NCBI RefSeq assembly: GCF_030695035.1
Contig: NZ_JAUYTT010000014.1
Location: forward strand, 1 to 64,000
Source: Frigidibacter sp.
GTDB lineage: Bacteria > Pseudomonadota > Alphaproteobacteria > Rhodobacterales > Rhodobacteraceae
Reading direction: 5' to 3'
DNA length: 64,000 bases
A model generated the notes under the pieces. That model searched no databases and was not told where the DNA came from. It was given only the letters and a program-made list of their open reading frames with translations. The number at the start of each line of letters is the position of its first letter. Positions within the stretch are counted from its first letter, which is position 1. Positions 59,984 to 64,000 of the stretch are shown one piece after another. The translations under genes were made by a program, and so were the position numbers.

Positions 59984-61597
59984 ATGAACATACAGATCAC
60001 CAGAACGGCCAGGGATGCGACGCAGGAGGTGCGCGCCGCATGTGGAGTGGCCTTCGAGGCACTTGCAGATCGTCTGGGTGACGTGCAGCGCGGGGTGGGT
60101 GGCCTGTTGCGGCAGACCAACGAATTGGCCGCGCTTCTCAACACAGACAGCACCGCGCCCGACCCTGCCGCCGCGGTGCTGGGTGCCGCGCGCGGGCTGA
60201 TCGATCTGCTTGGCACGGACGTGCCGGTCACCACGGGCTATGGGGCGGCGGCGGCCGAGGCGCGCGATGCCCTCAGCCGGATTGACGGCGAAGCCCGCGC
60301 GCTGGGCGCCGTGTCTTCGCTGACCCTGATCACGGCGCGGTCGTTGAATGCGCCGGGGCTGGAGGATTATATCCGCACCCTTCGCAGCTTTATCGAAGGC
60401 CTGGCCGCAGATGCGCGTGCCCTGGATGAAGGCGTCTGCGCCGTGACCGACAGCCGCCTGCAGGCGCGGGAGGCGGCTGCGCTGGCGCTTCGCGCGCTTA
60501 ACCAGTCGGTCGCCGCACTTGACGCCAGTGACCCGTCGGCCAACGAAACGGCGTGCGAGACCGCCGCCTTGCGAACCCGCCTGGCGGGCGAGGCGCGGGA
60601 CGCGGCCGACACCGCCCGGCGTGAGACCAAGGCGCTGATCGCGGGCGTTCAGTTCGCAGACGAGTTCGCGCAGCGCCTGGCACATGTGGAGACGATTCTG
60701 GATGATGGGGGCCCGGGAACCCGCGCCCTCGCAGCGGTTCAGATCACCGCCATCGCCGAGGATGCCGAGGGCGTCTGCGACGCGGCAGAGGGCGCGCTGG
60801 ACCGGCTTGAATTGCTGGGCGGCCAGCTCAGGGCCGGCTTTGGCGAGGGCGGCGGCGAGGGGCCGGTTGCCATCGCGGTGCGCGCCCGGCGCGCCGCGAT
60901 GGAGGCGGCCCAGAGCCGGGAGGCCGAGATGGTTGCCGCGCTCGACAAGGTGGCGGCCGCCGCGGATGCGATCAGCGCCAGCATCGGCGCGGCCGAATCG
61001 CGCTTTGCTGGACTTGGGCGCAGCGCTGCTTCGATCAAACATGCCGCCATAAACGCAACGCTGCTGACCGCCCGCTCGGGGCCGGCCCGCGCGGCATTGG
61101 GCGTGCTGGCCGAGGCAGTCCATGCCAGCGCCGTTGTCGCGGGTCGCCAGTCGGTCGTGTGCCGCCGGGCGATCGGCAACCTGTCAGAGGGTTTCGACAG
61201 TGCCCGGGTCGCGGCCACGGTCGCCTCTGCGGCAGAGTTCCGCAACGCGATGGCCACCTGTGCCGGCGCGCTGGATACGGCGGATGCCGCGCTGTCCAGA
61301 CTGACGCAGATGCGCGACAGCGCCGCTGAGGCTGCCGCGATGCTGGTCGAGGCGGTGCGACGATGCCGGTCTGCCGTTGCGCGCGTTCGCGCCACGCAAG
61401 GGGACTTGCGGGCGATGGCGGTAGCGACCGCCCCGGCGGGGGCGGAGGATCTGACTGGACTGGGCCGTTTCGAGCCGATTTACACGATGGAGCGTGAGCG
61501 GATCGTCCACAGCGCCCTGACAGGCAGCTCTGCACCTTCGGCCGACGCCCCGCCAAAGCTGAGCGCGGAGGATGCGGCGGACTCGATCCTGTTCTGA
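59984..61597 (+). CDS. Che-linked helical protein with degenerate MCP-like motifs; function unknown
   Basis: Long Ala-rich helical ORF divergent from the che operon; AAINATLLTARSGPARAALGVLAEAVHAS resembles the MCP tip. Confidence 0.7.
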   Translation: MNIQITRTARDATQEVRAACGVAFEALADRLGDVQRGVGGLLRQTNELAALLNTDSTAPDPAAAVLGAARGLIDLLGTDVPVTTGYGAAAAEARDALSRIDGEARALGAVSSLTLITARSLNAPGLEDYIRTLRSFIEGLAADARALDEGVCAVTDSRLQAREAAALALRALNQSVAALDASDPSANETACETAALRTRLAGEARDAADTARRETKALIAGVQFADEFAQRLAHVETILDDGGPGTRALAAVQITAIAEDAEGVCDAAEGALDRLELLGGQLRAGFGEGGGEGPVAIAVRARRAAMEAAQSREAEMVAALDKVAAAADAISASIGAAESRFAGLGRSAASIKHAAINATLLTARSGPARAALGVLAEAVHASAVVAGRQSVVCRRAIGNLSEGFDSARVAATVASAAEFRNAMATCAGALDTADAALSRLTQMRDSAAEAAAMLVEAVRRCRSAVARVRATQGDLRAMAVATAPAGAEDLTGLGRFEPIYTMERERIVHSALTGSSAPSADAPPKLSAEDAADSILF

Positions 61598-61849
61598 TCC
61601 AGCAAGTGTTGGATCTCGCCTGCCACCGCGCAGGCCAAGACCGTCCACGCCTGCCACGGGCGCAGCCAGAGGCCTCTGATTGTTCCAGATCCCTGCGCCA
61701 CGACAGCTTCGATGGGCACCCGCGGCACAGTGGGGGTGCTGAGGGGCGCGGCTTCAAAGCCCTCGTCCCGGGCCGCTTCAACTGCAGGGGGCGAGGTGGC
61801 GGAGCCGAAGTCCGCCAGAGCCAAATCTATACTCCAAATAATCTCTACA

Positions 61850-61960
61850 TATCAACGACTTAAGAAAATCGTGTGCCGCATAATGTGTGGCAAATTGTGC
61901 GGCAAATCTGGCCTGACCCCAGAGAGGCTAAGGTTCGAATCCCTTGCAGCCACGCCCCAT
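61850..61960. mobile_element. Candidate left boundary of an integrative element (attachment-like region)
   Basis: Repeated GTG(T/C)GGCAAAT motifs, TGCCGCA/TGCGGCA inverted repeat, tRNA T-arm-like GGTTCGAATCC, then AT-rich DNA. Confidence 0.4.
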
Positions 61961-62053
61961 TATCCAAAGCCTCCGAGCTATTTTAATTATTTGGGAAGTG
62001 ATAAACCTAATACACCGATTCGTCAAATCGCTAATATACCGTGATGCGACGAG

Positions 62054-62416
62054 ATGGAAATAGGAAAAGAAATGAGGGCCGAAATGCAGATGGAAATGGG
62101 TTCATATATTCAACCGAAGATCATGCGCAAGCTGGATAAGGAACGGCGCGTCGATGACCGCTTCTTCGCCAGGTTCCCGCACCGCCTCCACCTGATCCGG
62201 CGAGCGACTCCCACAGAGGCTGCCCTCAACGGCCCGGCAGCCAGTGGCCTTCTGCTGGCTGCCGTCCATCGTCTCAATCTTGGCTGCACGGCCCGAATTC
62301 TCTTCAGCGCGCCCCGGTCTTATGGCGACACCGACGAATTCGGGGAAGACGAGTCCCGCGCGCTCTTCAACAGGCTCTGTGCAGCAGCCCGCAATAACGA
62401 AGCGCGATGGACGTAA
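62054..62416 (+). CDS. Hypothetical protein of the right-edge accessory region (start may be 62072)
   Basis: ORF in AT-richer DNA; AGGAAAAG precedes the ATG at 62072; no family recognised. Confidence 0.5.
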   Translation: MEIGKEMRAEMQMEMGSYIQPKIMRKLDKERRVDDRFFARFPHRLHLIRRATPTEAALNGPAASGLLLAAVHRLNLGCTARILFSAPRSYGDTDEFGEDESRALFNRLCAAARNNEARWT

Positions 62417-62419
62417 AAA

Positions 62420-62443
62420 GGGGCAGTCCAGAAGGACTGCCCC
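62420..62443 (-). terminator. Perfect 10-bp hairpin with a T tract only when read on the minus strand
   Basis: TAAAAAGGGGCAGTCC-AGAA-GGACTGCCCCAAGG. Confidence 0.5.
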
Positions 62444-62478
62444 AAGGTATGGATTACGAAACATCGGGGATCAAGCCA

Positions 62479-64000
62479 ATGCTCAAGACAGATATAATCA
62501 CGAATCAAGGCGCAAGAGCAATAGCCCTGACCCTTTGCGAAGCCGGAATCAGCCTCTTTCCTTGCGATCACCTGAAGCGCCCATTGGTGAAAGGCGGCTT
62601 CAAGACTGCATCGGCCAGTCCCAAACAGATCAAGGCATGGTGGAGGAATTGGCCCGATGCGCTAATCGGAATTCCAACTGGAACCACAAACGAAATTTCC
62701 GTCCTTGACTTGGATTTCGGTTGGAAGAAAGGGAAATTCAAGAACGGATATCGCGCCCTCAAGAACTTGGGATACGAGTATTCCCAGCTTTCGAGTTTCA
62801 TGCAGGAAACCCCGAGCGGCGGCGCGCATATCTATTTCAGCCATTGCCAAGGCTTGAAATCGAGTGCCGACAAAATTGCCCGTGGAGTCGATGTTCGCGC
62901 TGAAGGTGGATATGTTGTTTTCTACGGCAATATTCGGGATGCCCTGAATCTGTCGATGGAAACAGCAATAGGACTTCCCGAGTTCCCCGAGGAATTGATC
63001 CCCGAAGAGTCGGAAATCAACCGGGGGGACAATGCAGAACTGCCGATAGATCAGGTTCGTGATGCCTTGAACGCTTGCCCGAATGATGGCGACGAATACG
63101 GCAGTCGTGATGACTGGCTACGCGTAGGAATGGCGGTTCATGCAGCCACGGGTGGAAGTCGGGAAGGACTCATAGCCTGGAAAGAATGGTCGCGGGAACA
63201 TGAGTCCTATGATGCCGACAAAACGGAGTCCGCTTGGCGTTCCTTCCGCAAGAAGCAAAACGGAATTACTGCGTCAACACTTCTGGCGGAAGCCCGAAGA
63301 CATGGCTGGTCCGATATAACCGCCGAAGACTTCGAAGATGACAATGAAACCGAAGCCGAACTGCCGCGCGGCCTCCAGATCGTTTCGCCAGAGGAATGCA
63401 GGGATCGCCGGGGATCGCGGCCTTATGTCGTTAAGGGTCTATTGGCGGAAGGCGATATTGCCGCGATCATTGGCGCGCCTGGTGCGGGGAAATCCTTGCT
63501 GGCCCCAAGGATCGGCTATGCGGTGGCGCAAGGGCTGCCGGTCTTCGGGCTGAAGGTGCGGCAGGGCGGAGTCCTCTATGTCGCCGCTGAAGACGCCCAC
63601 GGCATGAAGGATCGCGTGGCAGCCCTCTATGACCTGCATGGTGATGCCCCCGACTTCGGCATTGTGGAGGGCCTGGGCAACCTCCTGGACTCCAACAACG
63701 TGAAGGCGCTGCGCCGGGTGGTGAAGGATCGCGGCACCCGCTTAATCCTGATCGACACATTGGCGATGGCCTTCAGCGGGCTGGAAGAGAATGACGCCGC
63801 ATCAATGGGGCGCGTGGTCGCTGCGGCGCGATCCCTGACGAAATGGGGCGCTGCGGTGGTGCTGATCCACCATGACACCAAGGCGAAAGACGGGTTGCCG
63901 CGGGGCCATTCGATCCTGAACGGCGCGCTGGACATGTCGCTGCACCTGACTAGAGAAGGGGAGTTCGTGCAGGCCAGGCCGACGAAGAACCGCAATGGCA
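62479..64000 (+). CDS. Prim-pol (bifunctional DNA primase/polymerase N-terminal) plus PriCT-like plus RepA/AAA_25-like helicase; 3' end outside window
   Basis: Own translation (missing from the ORF track because it has no stop): LFPCDHLKRPLVKGGFKTASASPKQIKAWW, IPTGTTNEISVLDLD, TPSGGAHIYF, SRDDWLRVGMAVHAATGG, IIGAPGAGKSLLAPRIGYAVAQG, LILIDTLAMAFSG, VVLIHHDTKAKDGLPRGHSILNGALD. Confidence 0.87.
   Translation, partial: MLKTDIITNQGARAIALTLCEAGISLFPCDHLKRPLVKGGFKTASASPKQIKAWWRNWPDALIGIPTGTTNEISVLDLDFGWKKGKFKNGYRALKNLGYEYSQLSSFMQETPSGGAHIYFSHCQGLKSSADKIARGVDVRAEGGYVVFYGNIRDALNLSMETAIGLPEFPEELIPEESEINRGDNAELPIDQVRDALNACPNDGDEYGSRDDWLRVGMAVHAATGGSREGLIAWKEWSREHESYDADKTESAWRSFRKKQNGITASTLLAEARRHGWSDITAEDFEDDNETEAELPRGLQIVSPEECRDRRGSRPYVVKGLLAEGDIAAIIGAPGAGKSLLAPRIGYAVAQGLPVFGLKVRQGGVLYVAAEDAHGMKDRVAALYDLHGDAPDFGIVEGLGNLLDSNNVKALRRVVKDRGTRLILIDTLAMAFSGLEENDAASMGRVVAAARSLTKWGAAVVLIHHDTKAKDGLPRGHSILNGALDMSLHLTREGEFVQARPTKNRNG

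Noticed and set aside
61480-61824. 114-aa minus-strand ORF overlapping the end of the MCP-like gene
   Set aside because: Segment RGLWLRPWQAWTVLACAVAGEIQHLLDQ looks faintly protein-like, but over 100 bp is antisense to a coding region and no family is recognised.
61921-61955. Possible tRNA 3' end (AAGGTTCGAATCCCTTGCAGCCACG)
   Set aside because: T-loop-like TTCGAAT is present, but the T-stem mispairs and no matching acceptor 5' strand or anticodon arm lies upstream; kept only as part of a candidate attachment region.

Overview
This is a GC-rich alphaproteobacterial chromosome segment, most likely Rhodobacteraceae, judging by the fnrL/hemN, usp-ccoNOQPGHIS and cytochrome cy-like gene arrangement. 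From left to right it holds: prephenate dehydratase; a cy-like cytochrome c; a yejABEF-type peptide ABC operon ending in a GT4 glycosyltransferase; divergent hemN/fnrL; a UspA gene; the full cbb3 oxidase cluster ccoNOQP-ccoGHIS with five FNR-box-like sites; a DD-carboxypeptidase; HAD hydrolase; clpS; an RsmC-like methyltransferase; an SDR; two tandem small paralogous proteins; hemF, hemE and hemC; an FAD-linked oxidase divergent from an old-yellow-enzyme-type oxidoreductase; yceI; tesA; ybbA/ybbP; copA; urtABCDE; a DUF2892-type protein; an L,D-transpeptidase; a selU/selD pair with a flavoprotein-SelD fusion; tRNA-Met(CAU); a che cluster (cheB, cheR, cheW, mcp, cheW, cheA, cheY, STAS) with an adjacent MCP-like orphan; and, at the right edge, the start of an AT-richer probable integrative element carrying a truncated prim-pol/PriCT/RepA-helicase gene. 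The observations most worth a second look are: (1) a ~205-bp hairpin-rich repeat in two inverted copies with compensatory stem changes; (2) a perfect ATTC-N8-GAAT (SqrR/BigR-type) operator ahead of the DUF2892 gene; (3) a degenerate MCP-like protein beside the che cluster; (4) the probable element boundary and prim-pol, with a terminator-like hairpin oriented against the replication gene. All calls come from reading the sequence and translations; no database search was run.
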